Below are positions 26,401-36,974 of a stretch of DNA of 64,000 bases, piece after piece. The stretch comes from Bacteroidota bacterium. Its GTDB lineage: Bacteria; Bacteroidota; Bacteroidia; Chitinophagales; Chitinophagaceae. Made by a program: the position numbers and the translations under genes. How positions within the stretch are numbered: position 1 is the first letter of the stretch; every line of letters starts with the position of its first letter. The notes under the pieces were generated by a model. It was given only the letters and a program-made list of their open reading frames with translations. It was not told the origin of the DNA and did no database searches. Location: positions 62,001-126,000 of the forward strand of contig JAFDXO010000195.1 in NCBI GenBank assembly GCA_018267925.1. The letters are read 5' to 3'.

Positions 26401-29400
26401 CTTACCATTTCTAATCTTTCATCTGCTACTTATTCAGTCATTACCGTAACCTTAAATGGTTGTACCTCTTTATCGGCAGGTCCAATTGTTTTATCAAACC
26501 CACCAAACCCGCTTCCACCCAATGTTTCAAGCAATAGCCCATTATGTTCTGGTGCAACACTGAACCTGCTTGCCTCTAATATATCAGGAGCTACATATAA
26601 TTGGGTTGGTCCTAATTCTTTTTCCTCCACATCCCAAAATCCTACTTTAGTAAACGTTTCCACACTTCAAGCAGGTATTTATGCTGTAACAGTTACAGTT
26701 AATAATTGCATTTCAACTTCAGCGACAACAAACGTTATTATACATCCTACACCGGTTATTGCATCAACCACTTTGATAAATCCCACAACTTGTGGTGGTA
26801 TGGATGGTAGCATAACACTTAACGGATTAATTCCAAACCAAGTCTATACAATCAGTTATTCTTTTAATGGAGGTTCAACCATTGTAATAACATTAACTGC
26901 CTCTTCAACCGGAACTGTTCAAATAAGCGGATTGTCAAGCGGAATTTATAGTAATTTAATAGTCACAGCAAACGGTTGCAACTCCGCTCCATTAACTTCA
27001 ATCACACTGTCGAATCCTTTACCTCCTGCCGCACCCATTGCAGGAAGCAATAGCCCGATTTGTACCGGCAATCCAATAAATCTAACTGCTTCATCAATAG
27101 CCGGAGCTATTTATTCTTGGACGGGGCCAAACAACTTTTCTTCTTCTTCTCAAAATCCGGTTATTGCCAATGCTCAGATTATTCATTCGGGGATTTATAG
27201 TGTTTCTGCTACCGTTAATAATTGTACTTCAGTTGTTTCAACCGTTTCGGTAGTGATTAATCCTACTCCTATCATTTCGAATTTTAGCAGTACAAATCCT
27301 ACTTCTTGTGGAGGTAGCAACGGAACAATAACATTGACGGGGCTTCCATCTAATCAAGCTTTGACAATTAGTTATTCTAAAAATGGTGGAATGCCGATTG
27401 TTGTTAGTCAGACTTCAACCGGAACAGGGGTAGTTGTCATTTTGGGATTAACTGCCGGTGTTTATTCTAATATTCAGGTTACGATAAATGGTTGTCAAAG
27501 TAACACCATAGGACCTATTACATTAAGCGACCCTTCAAGCCCTGCCGCACCAACTATTTCGAGCAATTCACCATTATGCCAAGGTTCAACTTTATTGTTG
27601 AATACCCCTGCTGTAGCAGGTGCTACCTACAATTGGAGTGGCCCATCAAATTTTAATTCTTCAAACCAAAACCCTTCGATAAATAATTGTACAATCGCAA
27701 ATAGTGGAGTTTATAACTTATCTGTTACTGTTAATGGCTGCACCTCTCCCACAACAAACTTGACAGTAATCGTAAATCCACTCCCTACTATAAGCACCAC
27801 TTCTTTTGCAAATCCAACTACATGTGGAGGAACAAATGGAACGATAACACTAAATGGACTACTACCTAATTCAAACTATACATTAAGCTATACCTTAAAC
27901 ACAGTTGTATCTACCCTTTCTGTAACTTCTTCAGCAACCGGTAGTGTTGTCATTATTAATTTGGGAGCCGGAGTTTATTCATCAATATCCCTTTCAGCAA
28001 ATGGTTGTTCCTCCTCATCCGTTGGGCCGATAACCTTATCAAACCCCTCACCGCCCAATGCACCGATAGTTACATCCAACAGCCCGATTTGTGTAGGAAA
28101 TACACTTCAATTAAATGCTGCATCACCAAGTGCCACAACCTATACTTGGACCGGCCCAAATGGTTTTAATTCTACAACTCAAAACCCAATAATTGCCAAT
28201 GTACAAAGCATAAACAGTGGTACATATTCTGTTACCGCAACAGCAAACAATTGTGTTTCTGCATCCTCAAATACAACGGTTGTAGTGAACCCCATACCCT
28301 CCGTACCGATAGTTTCAAACATGACTTATTGCCAATTTGATACAGCATTCCCGTTAACTGCTATTGGTCAAAATATTCTTTGGTATTCTGTATCAACCGG
28401 TGGAATTGGTTCTATCATAGCTCCAACAGTAAACACAGCTATACCCGGAGTAACTACATGGTATGTTTCACAAATGGTGAATGGATGTGAAAGCCCTCGA
28501 ACGCCATTGGTTGCTACTGTCAAGCCTCAACCCAGTGTTCCAACAGTAATAACACCCATCAATTATTGTGAAGGAGAGGTTGCTACACCTTTATCAGCAA
28601 CCGGACAAAATTTACTTTGGTACACAACTTTAAAAGGAGGTATAGGAAACTCTATTTCACCAATACCACCTACTACTTCAGCCGGAAACTTCACATATTT
28701 TGTGTCTCAAACAATAAACGGATGTGAAAGCCCGAGAGCAACAATTTCGGTTGCAATCAGTGCCGCCCCGCCGGCACCGATAGTTACTGCTACAATACAG
28801 TATTGTAAAGGTGATCTTGCTCAACCACTTACAGCACAAGGACAAAACTTGTTATGGTACAATTCTTCAGTAGGAGGTGTGGGTCAGCCAATTGCACCAA
28901 CGCCCGGAACTACACAAATTGGAACTTTTGACTATTACGTTTCTCAAAGTCCGGGTGCTTGCGAAAGTCCACGGGCGCACATTCAAGTAGTTATTTACAA
29001 GCCGGTTCAAGCGTTAATTTTTGCACCTACAACTGTTTGCCAATTTGATACGGTAATTATTTTAGCCGACTCAAACAATATTAGTGCAACTTATTCTTGG
29101 AACTTTGATGGTGGAATTGTGCTCAGTGGAAGCGGTGCCGGACCTTATCAAGTTATTTGGAAGAATATTGGCACAAAAAACATTCAATTGGTGGTAACAA
29201 ATGGAGTTTGTTCTGCAAAGGCAAACGGAAATGTTTATGTGCGACAATCTCCGGATGCTATTATTGAAGTAAAGCAGGATGCTTGTATTGATGAAGTGAT
29301 AAGTGTTCGATCAGTAGGTAGCAATTCGGGTGGTGCTTTATTTTATTGGACATTTAATCATGCAGACGTGCTATCCGGTACAGGTTTTGGTCCATACAAA

Positions 29401-30021
29401 ATTCAGTGGCATTCTTCCGGTGTGTATTCAATTCAGCTTCAAGTATCAAGAGATGGTTGCCGGTCTGAAGTGCAATCCACAACGGTCAATGTGCATAACT
29501 ATCCGATAGCACAAATAAACCCACCCAATAGAAATGGTCTTTGTGCAGGAGATACACTGACCTTAACTGCAACCGAAAATCCACAAACAGTTCAATATAT
29601 TTGGTTGCCGGAACAGTGGTTTACTTTAAATGGACGAGCAGAAGAAACAGGAACCATTTTCAATACGGGCATCGTTCAGTTGCGAGTTACAGATTTATTT
29701 GGATGCTCAAACACAGACAGTATTTTGGTACAAACAAAACCTTGTTGTACCATAGCTCTACCGGAAGCCTTTACTCCAAATGGCGATGGTAAAAATGATG
29801 TATTCCGAATCATTACACAAGGACACCATCAGTTACATTCTTTTAGAATTTTCAACCGATGGGGGCAAATTGTATTTCATACTACCGATGAACGTGCAGG
29901 ATGGGATGGAACATTCAATGGAGTACCTCAAGAAGTGGGAACTTATTTTTACTATTTGCGGTATTCGTGCGATAGAGATGATAAGATTGAAAAGAAGGGT
30001 GAATTGACACTGCTGAGATAA
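23482..30021 (+). CDS. Giant repetitive secreted protein with gliding-motility (T9SS type B) C-terminal domain
   Basis: The 2179-residue protein starts with a signal peptide ending NVSAQ (about residue 26) and a non-repetitive N-terminal domain to about 300. From about 415 to 1610 two module types alternate: Ig-like units with NSP-(V/I/L)-C-x-G and SWTGPN (eight copies), and units beginning PT(S/T)CGG-x-x-G-(T/S)-I (six copies). A third module with YCxFD/YCEGE and GQN-(I/L)-LWY occurs at about 347 and three times at about 1614-1837. PKD-like domains follow at about 1850-2007. The last 90 residues ([32 protein letters not shown]) form the CHU_C domain. It is a probable surface adhesin or filament exported by T9SS. 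Confidence 0.92.
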   Translation: MNRAFAQSLIVIVFFWMGESLNVSAQTILLNSGKDTTLPCGVNCLNLSATLSNISNSTSYTLDSSLPYSGHYAYTGGSTTGIPIIDDKFSSLINLPFSFCFYGVNYSQIVISTNGHISFDVTKANQTSYWGVSPTIPTSTTSSYGTYYEPPSILPAFHDLYNPVGGVINYFTSGTAPTRKFIVNWSQVPQYSCTTTYSTFQLVLYEGTNVIEFYLQDKPFCSASTSNGKAICGIFGSSTQAYAVPGKNATQWGSTGMNKAYRFTPSGTSPTVQLLSATGSTIATAATSLVSGNPSLLTATFPNVCLTTDSAYYIAKVVYACSNLSVSDTIKVKRLPVPPSPTKTSPVNYCQFDIAVPLSATGQNILWYTTATGGTGSSTTPTPTTTNVGTQKFYLTQTINGCESNRDSIVVNIAPKPIPNATSNSPVCQGDTLKLFSTPFSGASYTWIGPNAFTSALSSPIILNAQPNQSGTYKITTTIGNCSTSDSLIALINPKPVITTVIGTNPTSCGGNNGTITISGLTTGTTYTVNYTKNSIPQGPITFVASAGTIILPGLTAGTYANISVTLNGCTTQYANSIALTDPSAPLPPIVSNNGPLCAGSTLNLNALPVSNATYSWSGPNGFSSLIQNPSITNAQVVNAGVYSVSITVNNCTSSGATTTVIVNPVPTITGLIGVNPSTCLGANGSIQLSGLLPNSTYTIQYSKNGIAQTPIVVISNASGIATIANLTAGTFTSITATANNCTSTSVGPVTLVDPLPPNAPILMSNSPICVGDTLRLNATASAGVNYSWTGPNSFSSNLQNPIIPNATILTAGTYSAYVTANNCTSSLASIVIVVHLIPATPIISTNSPLCEGNTLTLNANNVSGAGYTWIGPNNFSSINQNPTIVSATTAAGGTYTLTTVVNGCTSLPATTLVVVHPKPVITSITFTDPTTCGGNDGSITILGLSNSTTYTINYQKNGIATTLTATSSATGTLTISNLSSATYSVITVTLNGCTSLSAGPIVLSNPPNPLPPNVSSNSPLCSGATLNLLASNISGATYNWVGPNSFSSTSQNPTLVNVSTLQAGIYAVTVTVNNCISTSATTNVIIHPTPVIASTTLINPTTCGGMDGSITLNGLIPNQVYTISYSFNGGSTIVITLTASSTGTVQISGLSSGIYSNLIVTANGCNSAPLTSITLSNPLPPAAPIAGSNSPICTGNPINLTASSIAGAIYSWTGPNNFSSSSQNPVIANAQIIHSGIYSVSATVNNCTSVVSTVSVVINPTPIISNFSSTNPTSCGGSNGTITLTGLPSNQALTISYSKNGGMPIVVSQTSTGTGVVVILGLTAGVYSNIQVTINGCQSNTIGPITLSDPSSPAAPTISSNSPLCQGSTLLLNTPAVAGATYNWSGPSNFNSSNQNPSINNCTIANSGVYNLSVTVNGCTSPTTNLTVIVNPLPTISTTSFANPTTCGGTNGTITLNGLLPNSNYTLSYTLNTVVSTLSVTSSATGSVVIINLGAGVYSSISLSANGCSSSSVGPITLSNPSPPNAPIVTSNSPICVGNTLQLNAASPSATTYTWTGPNGFNSTTQNPIIANVQSINSGTYSVTATANNCVSASSNTTVVVNPIPSVPIVSNMTYCQFDTAFPLTAIGQNILWYSVSTGGIGSIIAPTVNTAIPGVTTWYVSQMVNGCESPRTPLVATVKPQPSVPTVITPINYCEGEVATPLSATGQNLLWYTTLKGGIGNSISPIPPTTSAGNFTYFVSQTINGCESPRATISVAISAAPPAPIVTATIQYCKGDLAQPLTAQGQNLLWYNSSVGGVGQPIAPTPGTTQIGTFDYYVSQSPGACESPRAHIQVVIYKPVQALIFAPTTVCQFDTVIILADSNNISATYSWNFDGGIVLSGSGAGPYQVIWKNIGTKNIQLVVTNGVCSAKANGNVYVRQSPDAIIEVKQDACIDEVISVRSVGSNSGGALFYWTFNHADVLSGTGFGPYKIQWHSSGVYSIQLQVSRDGCRSEVQSTTVNVHNYPIAQINPPNRNGLCAGDTLTLTATENPQTVQYIWLPEQWFTLNGRAEETGTIFNTGIVQLRVTDLFGCSNTDSILVQTKPCCTIALPEAFTPNGDGKNDVFRIITQGHHQLHSFRIFNRWGQIVFHTTDERAGWDGTFNGVPQEVGTYFYYLRYSCDRDDKIEKKGELTLLR

Positions 30022-30032
30022 ACTTAGCTTTG
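30004..30032 (+). promoter_or_regulatory. Promoter of the homocysteine methyltransferase gene
   Basis: TTG at 30004-30006 and TAGCTTTG at 30025-30032, 18 bases apart, match the Bacteroidota promoter. The -33 element lies within the last codons of the giant gene. The ATG is 24 bases downstream. Confidence 0.55.
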
Positions 30033-30055
30033 CACAATCAAATCTTTTTGGCTAC

Positions 30056-31072
30056 ATGAACAAGGTAAATTCACTACAAAAGCTTTTAGAAGAAAGGATC
30101 GTGATTCTGGACGGCGCCATGGGAACAATGGTGCAACGCTACAAATTGAAGGAGGAGGATTATCGAGGCAAGCGTTTTAAGGATTGGCAATCTGATGTAA
30201 AGGGTAATAACGATTTACTTTGTCTTTCACGCCCCGAAATCATTAAGGAAATTCACCGGCAATATCTTGAAGCAGGAGCAGACATCATCGAAACAAACAC
30301 GTTTAATGCTCAAGCTATTTCATTGGAGGATTATGGAATGCAATCCTTAGCGTATGAAATCAATGTAGAGGCAGCTAAGTTGGCAAAAGAAGCTGTAAAT
30401 GAATTTGCCATTCAAAATTCTAATGCCTCAAGGTATGTAGCAGGAGCTATCGGGCCAATGAATAAAACACTTTCCCTTTCGCCAGATGTAAATCGTCCCG
30501 GATTTCGAGCAGTGAATTTTGATGAAGTAATGATTGCCTATTATGAGCAAGTGAAAGGACTGATTGATGGAGGTGTTGATCTACTTTTGGTTGAAACTAT
30601 TTTTGATACACTAAATGCCAAAGCAGCAATTTTTGCAATAAAGAAATATTTTCGAGAGCATAACACGTCTATTCCCGTTATGATTTCCGGAACCATTACA
30701 GATGCGTCTGGAAGAACATTAAGCGGACAAACATTAGAAGCCTTTTGCATTTCAGTAGAACATGTTGATCCTATAAGCATCGGATTGAATTGTGCGCTGG
30801 GCGCACAACAGATGCGTCCACACATTGAAGAACTGGCTAACTTAACTTCTCATTTTGTAAGTTGTTATCCGAATGCCGGATTGCCCAATGCTATGGGAGA
30901 ATATGATGAAACGCCGGAAGCAATGGCCAAAACGGTTGGGGAATTTGCACGCGAAGGCTGGTTAAATATTGTTGGCGGGTGCTGTGGCACAACGCCGGAT
31001 CATATTCGTGCTATCGTTCAAGAAATAGCTCAGTATAAACCCCGAAGATTGCCGGAATTAGCTTCGGTTTAG
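30056..31072 (+). CDS. Homocysteine S-methyltransferase module of methionine synthase (stand-alone)
   Basis: The 338-residue protein equals the N-terminal homocysteine-binding barrel of cobalamin-dependent methionine synthase MetH. It begins [22 protein letters not shown] and has [12 protein letters not shown]. The zinc ligands are visible in GLNCALGA and [11 protein letters not shown]. It stops cleanly after this domain; the folate, cobalamin and activation modules are not downstream, where a minus-strand gene follows. Some Bacteroidota carry MetH as two polypeptides, so a separate MetH remainder is expected elsewhere. Calling it a split metH is an inference. It could also be an S-methylmethionine-type transferase, but sequence similarity is to MetH. 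Confidence 0.88.
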   Translation: MNKVNSLQKLLEERIVILDGAMGTMVQRYKLKEEDYRGKRFKDWQSDVKGNNDLLCLSRPEIIKEIHRQYLEAGADIIETNTFNAQAISLEDYGMQSLAYEINVEAAKLAKEAVNEFAIQNSNASRYVAGAIGPMNKTLSLSPDVNRPGFRAVNFDEVMIAYYEQVKGLIDGGVDLLLVETIFDTLNAKAAIFAIKKYFREHNTSIPVMISGTITDASGRTLSGQTLEAFCISVEHVDPISIGLNCALGAQQMRPHIEELANLTSHFVSCYPNAGLPNAMGEYDETPEAMAKTVGEFAREGWLNIVGGCCGTTPDHIRAIVQEIAQYKPRRLPELASV

Positions 31073-31098
31073 CTCTCTTAATCTATCGGTACTTAAAA

Positions 31099-31656
31099 TT
31101 AAGATCGAGGTTTTGTTTTGTCTAAAATAACTTTCAAAAGGTCTGAAAAACTGACCTCATAGTCTTTCAGGAGTGTTACAGCTTTCAAAATCCGATCATC
31201 TAATAAAGCGTGTTCTTTATCTACAACAGAGCGCAAACCAAGCCGATCAATTTCATCATTAGTCCAGCAACGAAACTGTCGCAACAGTTGGATTTTGGTA
31301 GCATTAACAGGCAGTGGATTTTCGGGTATATTGAATAAGGTTTCTAATTTGATATGCCGAGAGGAAAGTATAACATTTCTGCATTGCAATTGACCATCTG
31401 AAATTTTAAAGCAAATACTATCTCCCTTCATTGTTTTGGCAAACCCAAACATCATCAATGCCGGAACAACAATGTCTGCCAGTCCCTTTGTTTGTGCAGA
31501 AATATTTTTACTCATGCCTTGGCGAGAAAGTTCTATTAGATTCGGAAGAACAGCAATTTTCAAACAAGTATCTGATCGAAAAGCAGGTCCGATTTTGTTC
31601 ATCTGATGTAGGATAGATAGAAGCTCTTTGGTGTTTACGGTAAATTCAGATTCCAT
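31099..31656 (-). CDS. Hypothetical protein with possible single sliding-clamp-like domain
   Basis: I do not firmly recognise this 185-residue protein. The first 105 residues loosely resemble one domain of the bacterial beta clamp. FTVNTKELLSILHQMNKI looks like its first strand and helix. CLKIAVLPNLIELSRQ, then ADIVVPALMMFGFAKTMKGDSICFKISDGQLQCRN, resembles the clamp pattern of a conserved VPA, a helix, and paired strands around a D-G turn. The remaining 80 residues are helical and charged. It is transcribed on its own between the methyltransferase module and the isc operon. A clamp accessory or antagonist role is only a guess. Confidence 0.55.
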   Translation of the reverse strand: MESEFTVNTKELLSILHQMNKIGPAFRSDTCLKIAVLPNLIELSRQGMSKNISAQTKGLADIVVPALMMFGFAKTMKGDSICFKISDGQLQCRNVILSSRHIKLETLFNIPENPLPVNATKIQLLRQFRCWTNDEIDRLGLRSVVDKEHALLDDRILKAVTLLKDYEVSFSDLLKVILDKTKPRS

Positions 31657-31721
31657 GAGTCAATTCCCAAAATAGTATTATTTTATAGAGGCAGGAAAAT
31701 AGATTCTGTAAATCTGTAAAG

Positions 31722-31751
31722 AAAAAGTCCACCCAAAACTTTTGGGTGGAC
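31722..31751 (-). terminator. Intrinsic terminator of the isc operon
   Basis: GTCCACCCA at 31727-31735 pairs with TGGGTGGAC at 31743-31751. On the minus strand it is followed by a T run and lies about 18 bases after the iscA stop. Confidence 0.85.
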
Positions 31752-31768
31752 AAATTTTTATAGTTTGT

Positions 31769-32095
31769 TTAGACTGCAAAGCTGTCGCCACAGCCACAAC
31801 TACGGCTTGCATTTGGATTAACGAAGTGGAAGCCTTTTCCATTTAAACCATCTGAAAACTCAAGAGTTGTATCGCAGAGATAGAGAAAGCTTTTTAAGTC
31901 GGTAACCATTTTCACGCCTTGATCTTCAAATACTTGATCGTTGGGTTGAGTTTCGTTATCAAAATCTAACTTATAGGACAATCCTGAACAACCACCTCCT
32001 ACCACGCTGACGCGAAGGAAATAATCGTCACCCAAACCACTTCCTTGTTTTAAAAGAGCAACTTTTTCTTTTGCCTTCTCACTAATAAAAATCAT
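31769..32095 (-). CDS. iscA: A-type iron-sulfur carrier IscA (HesB family)
   Basis: The 108-residue protein is an A-type Fe-S carrier with the three conserved cysteines C36 (GGGCSGLSY), C100 and C102 (SCGCGDSFAV). It delivers clusters to apoproteins after assembly on IscU. It is the last gene of an iscS-iscU-iscA operon, 12 bases after iscU, and a terminator follows it. Confidence 0.93.
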   Translation of the reverse strand: MIFISEKAKEKVALLKQGSGLGDDYFLRVSVVGGGCSGLSYKLDFDNETQPNDQVFEDQGVKMVTDLKSFLYLCDTTLEFSDGLNGKGFHFVNPNASRSCGCGDSFAV

Positions 32096-32106
32096 GAATA
32101 CTTTTT

Positions 32107-32523
32107 TTAGTGTTTTTTCTCATCAAGCTCCAATACTTCCATACCGTTTTTTAAACGATAATCATTGATGGCTGCCTTAATGGCATCTTCTGCTAGAACA
32201 GAGCAATGAATTTTAACCGGTGGTAGATTTAGTTCTTCAACAATATCCATGTTATCAATTTCCATCGCTTGATTCACTGTTTTACCTTTTAGCCATTCGG
32301 TAGCCAAAGAAGAGGAAGCAATAGCCGATCCACATCCAAATGTTTTAAACTTTGCATCTCGAATAATACCGCTTGTTTCATCCACTTCAATTTGCAGCCG
32401 CATCACATCACCACACTCAGGCGCACCTACCAAACCCGTGCCCACATTGGTTTTACTCTTGTCAAGTGTTCCAACGTTTTTAGGATTTTGATAGTGGTCA
32501 ATTACTTTTTCTGAATATGCCAT
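32107..32523 (-). CDS. iscU: Iron-sulfur cluster scaffold IscU
   Basis: The 138-residue protein is the IscU scaffold on which 2Fe-2S and 4Fe-4S clusters are built from IscS-derived sulfur. The conserved cysteines are C37 (GAPECGDVM), C64 (FGCGSAIASSS) and C107 (IHCSVLAEDA), and DHYxxPxNVG is present at the N-terminus. The frame opens 14 codons upstream, but MAYSEKVIDHY at 32523 is the family start. The middle gene of the isc operon, it lies 75 bases after iscS. Confidence 0.95.
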   Translation of the reverse strand: MAYSEKVIDHYQNPKNVGTLDKSKTNVGTGLVGAPECGDVMRLQIEVDETSGIIRDAKFKTFGCGSAIASSSLATEWLKGKTVNQAMEIDNMDIVEELNLPPVKIHCSVLAEDAIKAAINDYRLKNGMEVLELDEKKH

Positions 32524-32598
32524 AGTAGTTGAATTTTTGTTTTTAAGATTAATGTTTTGTTGCAAAAAAATTTTGCTGTTAATAAGGGAGCCATTTTA

Positions 32599-33819
32599 TT
32601 AATGGTGTGCCCACTCTATACTATTTAAGTCAATACCTTCTTTATACATTTCCCAAAGCGGGCTCATTTCGCGCAACTTTAGAACCGTGTTTTTTATGGC
32701 TTTGATGGTATAGTCAATTTGTTCATCGGTAGTGAAACGTCCTAAACCGAAACGAAGTGAGCTATGTGCCAAGTCATCGCCTAATCCAAGTGCTTTCAAT
32801 ACATAAGAAGGCTCTAAGGAGGCTGAAGTACAAGCAGAACCGCTGGAAACAGCAATATCTTTATTGAAGCCCATCATCAAGCCTTCGCCTTCTACATATT
32901 TGAATGATATGTTGCACACATGGGGTAAGCGGTGTTCAATATTTCCGTTTACATAAGCCTCTTCAAGCTCAAGCAAAGAATGTTCTAAACGATTACGCAT
33001 CGTACTAAGCCGCTTAGCCTCATCTTCCATTTCATATTGGCAGATTTCAGCTGCTTTACCAAAACCTACAATGGCCGGAACATTCATAGTTCCACTTCGC
33101 ATTCCACGCTCGTGACCTCCGCCGTCCATTTGGGCAGTTACCTTCACACGAGGTGATTTGCGTCGCACATATAATGCACCTACTCCTTTAGGTCCATACA
33201 TTTTATGCGCACTAAATGCCATCAAATCAATGCCATCTTTATTGACATCTACTGGAACTTTTCCAACAGCTTGGGTTGCATCAGAAAAGAATAGTACACC
33301 ATGTTTTCGTGCTATTTTACTGATTTCTTGCACCGGTTGAATCACACCGATTTCATTATTCCCATACATAATGGCAATAAGAATGGTCTTGTCAGTAATA
33401 GCTTTTTCTAATTCTACAAGATCTACCAAACCATCGGCTTGAACAGGAAGATAGGTAACTTGTCCACCCAGTTTTTCAATGTGCTTACAAGTGTCTAATA
33501 CTGCTTTGTGTTCTGTGGTACAAGTTATGATGTGATTACCTTTAGAAGCATACATTTCAAATACACCTTTGAGCGCGAGGTTGTCAGCTTCTGTAGCTCC
33601 GGAGGTAAAAATGATTTCCTTAGGATCAGCACCTATCAGTTTGGCAATTTTTTCACGGGCATAATCAACAGCTTCTTCTGCTACCCACCCAAATGGATGA
33701 TTTCGGCTGGAAGCATTTCCAAATTTTTCGGTGAAGTATGGAAGCATTGCTTCAAGCACTCGAGGATCCACTGGCGTAGTGGCGTTATTATCGAGATAGA
33801 TTGGAAGTTTTAAACTCAT
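32599..33819 (-). CDS. iscS: Cysteine desulfurase IscS
   Basis: The 406-residue PLP enzyme removes sulfur from cysteine for Fe-S cluster and thiolation pathways. It begins [23 protein letters not shown], has SGATEADN and [10 protein letters not shown], the PLP lysine K206 in [10 protein letters not shown], and the persulfide cysteine C330 in [21 protein letters not shown] five codons upstream is possible, but ATG 33819 is the normal start. It heads the iscS-iscU-iscA operon, with a -7 box just upstream. No IscR-like regulator gene is adjacent. Confidence 0.96.
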   Translation of the reverse strand: MSLKLPIYLDNNATTPVDPRVLEAMLPYFTEKFGNASSRNHPFGWVAEEAVDYAREKIAKLIGADPKEIIFTSGATEADNLALKGVFEMYASKGNHIITCTTEHKAVLDTCKHIEKLGGQVTYLPVQADGLVDLVELEKAITDKTILIAIMYGNNEIGVIQPVQEISKIARKHGVLFFSDATQAVGKVPVDVNKDGIDLMAFSAHKMYGPKGVGALYVRRKSPRVKVTAQMDGGGHERGMRSGTMNVPAIVGFGKAAEICQYEMEDEAKRLSTMRNRLEHSLLELEEAYVNGNIEHRLPHVCNISFKYVEGEGLMMGFNKDIAVSSGSACTSASLEPSYVLKALGLGDDLAHSSLRFGLGRFTTDEQIDYTIKAIKNTVLKLREMSPLWEMYKEGIDLNSIEWAHH

Positions 33820-33844
33820 AATCAGTTGGGTCAAAAATGATAGG

Positions 33845-33852
33845 CAAAATTA
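33845..33852 (-). promoter_or_regulatory. -7 promoter box of the isc operon (TAATTTTG)
   Basis: On the minus strand TAATTTTG matches TAnnTTTG and lies 25 bases before the iscS ATG at 33819. Confidence 0.5.
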
Positions 33853-33927
33853 CGGTAAAGCTGCTACTTTCGTTGTCTGCTACGCATTTGCACTGTATAT
33901 ATTCCCATATTTAAAAACTATTTCCTT

Positions 33928-34332
33928 ATGTTGAAAATTGAACACCTTGGAATTGCTGTTAAAAACTTGTCGAATTCTATTCCCCTATTTGAGCAATTGT
34001 TGAATACGCCTTGCTACAAACAAGAAATGGTTGAACATGAAGGGGTAGAAACGGCTTTCTTTGCAACAGGTGTAAACAAAATAGAACTGTTACAAGCTAA
34101 TAAACCGGATAGTGCAATAGCAAAATTCATAGAGAAAAAAGGTGAGGGTATTCACCATGTGGCTTTTGAAGTAGAAAATATTGAAGCAGAAATGAAAAGG
34201 TTGACAGCATTAGGTTTTGAAGTGATTCAAGAAAAACCAAAGCGAGGTGCCGATAATAAACTTATTTGTTTTTTGCATCCTAAAACAACCAATGGTATGC
34301 TGATAGAATTGTGCCAAGAAATAGTAGAATAG
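33928..34332 (+). CDS. mce: Methylmalonyl-CoA epimerase
   Basis: The 134-residue protein is a vicinal-oxygen-chelate fold enzyme that interconverts (S)- and (R)-methylmalonyl-CoA in propionate metabolism. Motifs are IEHLGIAVKNLSNSIPLFEQLL with the first metal His, ETAFFATGVNKIELLQ, KKGEGIHHVAFEVENIEAEM, and the closing HPKTTNGMLIELCQ with the last metal ligands. Length is normal. It stands alone, divergent from iscS and convergent with corA. Confidence 0.93.
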   Translation: MLKIEHLGIAVKNLSNSIPLFEQLLNTPCYKQEMVEHEGVETAFFATGVNKIELLQANKPDSAIAKFIEKKGEGIHHVAFEVENIEAEMKRLTALGFEVIQEKPKRGADNKLICFLHPKTTNGMLIELCQEIVE

Positions 34333-34337
34333 ATTCT

Positions 34338-35444
34338 TTAGAACCAACCCTTTCGCCTAAACCACAAAAGCATAAAAAGAGGTACAACTATCATAACAAA
34401 CACGGCAATGTAAAAACCAAAGGCATGGTGCGAAAGGGGAATGATATCAAAGTTCATCCCAAATATGCCACCCACTACGGTAGCCGGAGCCAGTAAGGTT
34501 GCTACCATAGTAAATAGCTTCATTACTTCATTCATTTTCAGGTTAATTTGGCTCATAGATAAGTCTTGTAAATTCATGAGCATATCACGCTGGTTTTCTA
34601 CAAATTCATTGGCTTGTGTAATGTGGTCAAGTATATCTTTATAGTATTTGTCATGCCGATCTTCCAACATTTCATTTTCACTTTTTAGAAAGCCGTTTAC
34701 AACTTCTCGAACAGGTTGAATGGATCGCCTTAGTAGCATGATTTCACGACGCAGCATACTGATTTTTGAAAGGGCATCTTTTTCTTTTTGTAGTAAAAGA
34801 GCATCTTCTAATCGTTCAATTCGTTCATTCAACTTTTCAATCACTCCAAAATAGCTGTCCACAATGACATCTATAAGACCATAGCACAAATAGTCTGCAG
34901 TACGTTGTCGCAGCTTAGAGTTTGCGGTACGTAATTTATCTCGAATTGGGCCGAAAACATCTCGAAATGCATCTTCCTGAAAGGATAACACATATCCAAA
35001 CCCTAAGATGATGCTTACTTGTTCCATTTCTATTTGACCGGTCGCCTCATTGTAATAAAGCATGGGCATCAAACAAAAAAGTACATTATCTATTTCATCC
35101 ATTTTGGCGCGTTGCCCTACACTCAAAATGTCTTCCACAATCAAGTTGTGAATTCCATAACATTCAGCTATCGCTTCTACTTCGTTTTTATTTAACCCAT
35201 CTATATTCATCCATTTTACAACGCCATCTTCAGCACTTGTTTGGCAGGCTTGAGAAGCACTAAGCATGCTCTCTTCAAAAGATGAATTACTGTATCGAAA
35301 AAGAGTGTATGTAGGCTTTACATCGGGCTTTCTATGCCACTCTCTGGTTGGGTTAAAAGAAGTTAAGGGTTGCCTTTTTTTATGGTTCCATGTCCATTCA
35401 GGCAAAATAGAAGTTAAACGTTTAGCACGAGTAGTAAAAGCCAT
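34338..35444 (-). CDS. corA: CorA-type magnesium/cobalt transporter
   Basis: The 368-residue protein is a CorA-family inner-membrane divalent-cation channel. A large N-terminal cytoplasmic domain (about 1-290) holds long helices rich in E, R and K. It is followed by TM1, the signature GMN at residues 329-331 (GGIFGMNFD), and TM2 ending in the basic tail WFRRKGWF. Length is typical. Its 3' end is only 5 bases from that of the convergent mce gene. Confidence 0.93.
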   Translation of the reverse strand: MAFTTRAKRLTSILPEWTWNHKKRQPLTSFNPTREWHRKPDVKPTYTLFRYSNSSFEESMLSASQACQTSAEDGVVKWMNIDGLNKNEVEAIAECYGIHNLIVEDILSVGQRAKMDEIDNVLFCLMPMLYYNEATGQIEMEQVSIILGFGYVLSFQEDAFRDVFGPIRDKLRTANSKLRQRTADYLCYGLIDVIVDSYFGVIEKLNERIERLEDALLLQKEKDALSKISMLRREIMLLRRSIQPVREVVNGFLKSENEMLEDRHDKYYKDILDHITQANEFVENQRDMLMNLQDLSMSQINLKMNEVMKLFTMVATLLAPATVVGGIFGMNFDIIPLSHHAFGFYIAVFVMIVVPLFMLLWFRRKGWF

Positions 35445-35553
35445 AAATATATTGACTTGAAACGGCTAATTTAGCCCCTTTGTTCACACAACCCTAATGA
35501 AGCAGCTTGATTATTAAACTAAAGAATTAGGGTAGAAATTTGCTACCAATTTT

Positions 35554-36246
35554 ATGAAACAGCAAACCAGTTTTCTCTCGCGATTAGGAGTCTTTTTATG
35601 TTTCTTTTTCTTGAATGTAAGCGCAAATGCACAATCATCTAAAATTGTGATAGAAACCGATTCCGGTAAAATTGTGATGGAGCTGTTTTATAATACGCCA
35701 TTGCATCGGGACAATATATTGAAGCTTGTAAAGGATAAATTTTTTGACAGTACCTTATTTCATCGGGTAATTCCAAATTTCGTTATTCAAGGTGGCGATC
35801 CCGATTCTAAACATGCTGCACCAGGTGTATTATTAGGTGAAGGTGAGCTGGGTTACCGTATTCCGGCTGAAATAAATGATAGTAATTTTCATCAACGTGG
35901 TGCGCTTGGAATGGCTCGTGATGCCAATCCTGAAAAGGCTTCTTCCGCATCGCAGTTTTATATAGTTGTCGGAAAAGTATATTCCGATGCAGAATTGGAC
36001 AAGATTTCTCAACGAACCGGACGACAGTTTTCATCCTACCAAAGAGAAGTCTATAAAACGATAGGCGGAACTCCCGGATTAGATGGAAATTATACGATTT
36101 TTGGTATAGTAGTAGAAGGAATGGATGTAGTAGATAAGATTGTCAATATGCCACGAAATCAGGCTGACCGACCCAATACCGATATAGCCATGCGCTCTGT
36201 TTATTTATTTGGGAAAAAGCCAACCGAAAAAAAGAAAAGAAGATAA
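35554..36246 (+). CDS. Secreted cyclophilin-type peptidyl-prolyl isomerase
   Basis: The 230-residue protein has a signal peptide ending SANAQ (about residue 27) and a cyclophilin domain. LFHRVIPNFVIQGGDP carries the catalytic His-Arg and Gln positions, GALGMAR and SASQFYIVVG follow, and LDGNYTIFGIVVEGMDVVDKI lies near the end. It should act as a periplasmic proline isomerase in protein folding. The C-terminus is basic (KKPTEKKKRR). It is transcribed alone. Confidence 0.93.
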   Translation: MKQQTSFLSRLGVFLCFFFLNVSANAQSSKIVIETDSGKIVMELFYNTPLHRDNILKLVKDKFFDSTLFHRVIPNFVIQGGDPDSKHAAPGVLLGEGELGYRIPAEINDSNFHQRGALGMARDANPEKASSASQFYIVVGKVYSDAELDKISQRTGRQFSSYQREVYKTIGGTPGLDGNYTIFGIVVEGMDVVDKIVNMPRNQADRPNTDIAMRSVYLFGKKPTEKKKRR

Positions 36247-36378
36247 TACCTTCCCTTTGTCAAAATAAATTATTTAGAAACAGACTTTCCTGAAATGCCG
36301 GTGTACTGTACCTTAGTTGCGTGTGTAAAGAAGTAGGGATCATAACTTCAGGGTTTTAAAAAAATACACACACAAAAC

Positions 36379-36960
36379 ATGAAATCAATAGCAGTTTTTT
36401 GCGGATCGAGCGATGGTTATTCGGATCTTTATAAAGAAGTGGCTTATGAAGTGGGTGCCGAGTTGGCGACTCGTGGAATTAAGTTGATTTATGGCGGTGC
36501 AAAGGTTGGATTAATGGGTGCTTTGGCAGATGGTGCTTTACAAATTAATGGTCAAGTTATCGGGGTTATACCTTCTTTTTTACAAACAAAGGAAGTAGCA
36601 CACGAAAATCTGACGGAGTGCATTATTACCCATACTATGCACGAGCGTAAGATGAAAATGCACGAACTAAGCGATGCAATCATTGCTTTGCCGGGCGGTT
36701 GGGGAACTATGGAGGAGCTATTTGAAATGATGACTTGGGCACAATTAGGATTACATCAAAAGCCTATTGGATTGCTTAATATAAATGGTTTTTATGAACC
36801 CCTTCTTGCCTTGTTAGATACAATGGTTATGGAAGGTTTTTCAAAAGAATCATATAGAAGTATGGTCATGGTAGGTTATGATCTCAATGAATTGCTTGTG
36901 CAAATGCAGCGTTATGAACCGCCGGAATTACCAAAATGGATAACAGAAAAAACAACTTAG
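36379..36960 (+). CDS. LOG family / TIGR00730 Rossmann-fold protein
   Basis: The 193-residue protein belongs to the LOG family, related to cytokinin-activating nucleoside 5'-monophosphate phosphoribohydrolases. It has SIAVFCGSSDGYS at the N-terminus, the YGGAKVGLMGALAD loop, HERKMKMHELSDAII, and the signature PGGWGTMEELFE at residues 105-116. Bacterial members hydrolyse nucleotide N-glycosidic bonds, with uncertain physiological roles. The fused SpmAB gene follows after 14 bases, so the two are probably co-transcribed. Confidence 0.92.
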   Translation: MKSIAVFCGSSDGYSDLYKEVAYEVGAELATRGIKLIYGGAKVGLMGALADGALQINGQVIGVIPSFLQTKEVAHENLTECIITHTMHERKMKMHELSDAIIALPGGWGTMEELFEMMTWAQLGLHQKPIGLLNINGFYEPLLALLDTMVMEGFSKESYRSMVMVGYDLNELLVQMQRYEPPELPKWITEKTT

Positions 36961-36974
36961 CCAACCGTTAAAAT

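Noticed and set aside
26430..26663. Antisense frame inside the giant repetitive gene
   Set aside because: It reflects the low-complexity codon pattern of the sense strand; no independent protein features.
24700..28900. CRISPR-like short repeats
   Set aside because: The repeats are in-frame, degenerate protein modules of the giant gene, with no constant repeat and spacer length.
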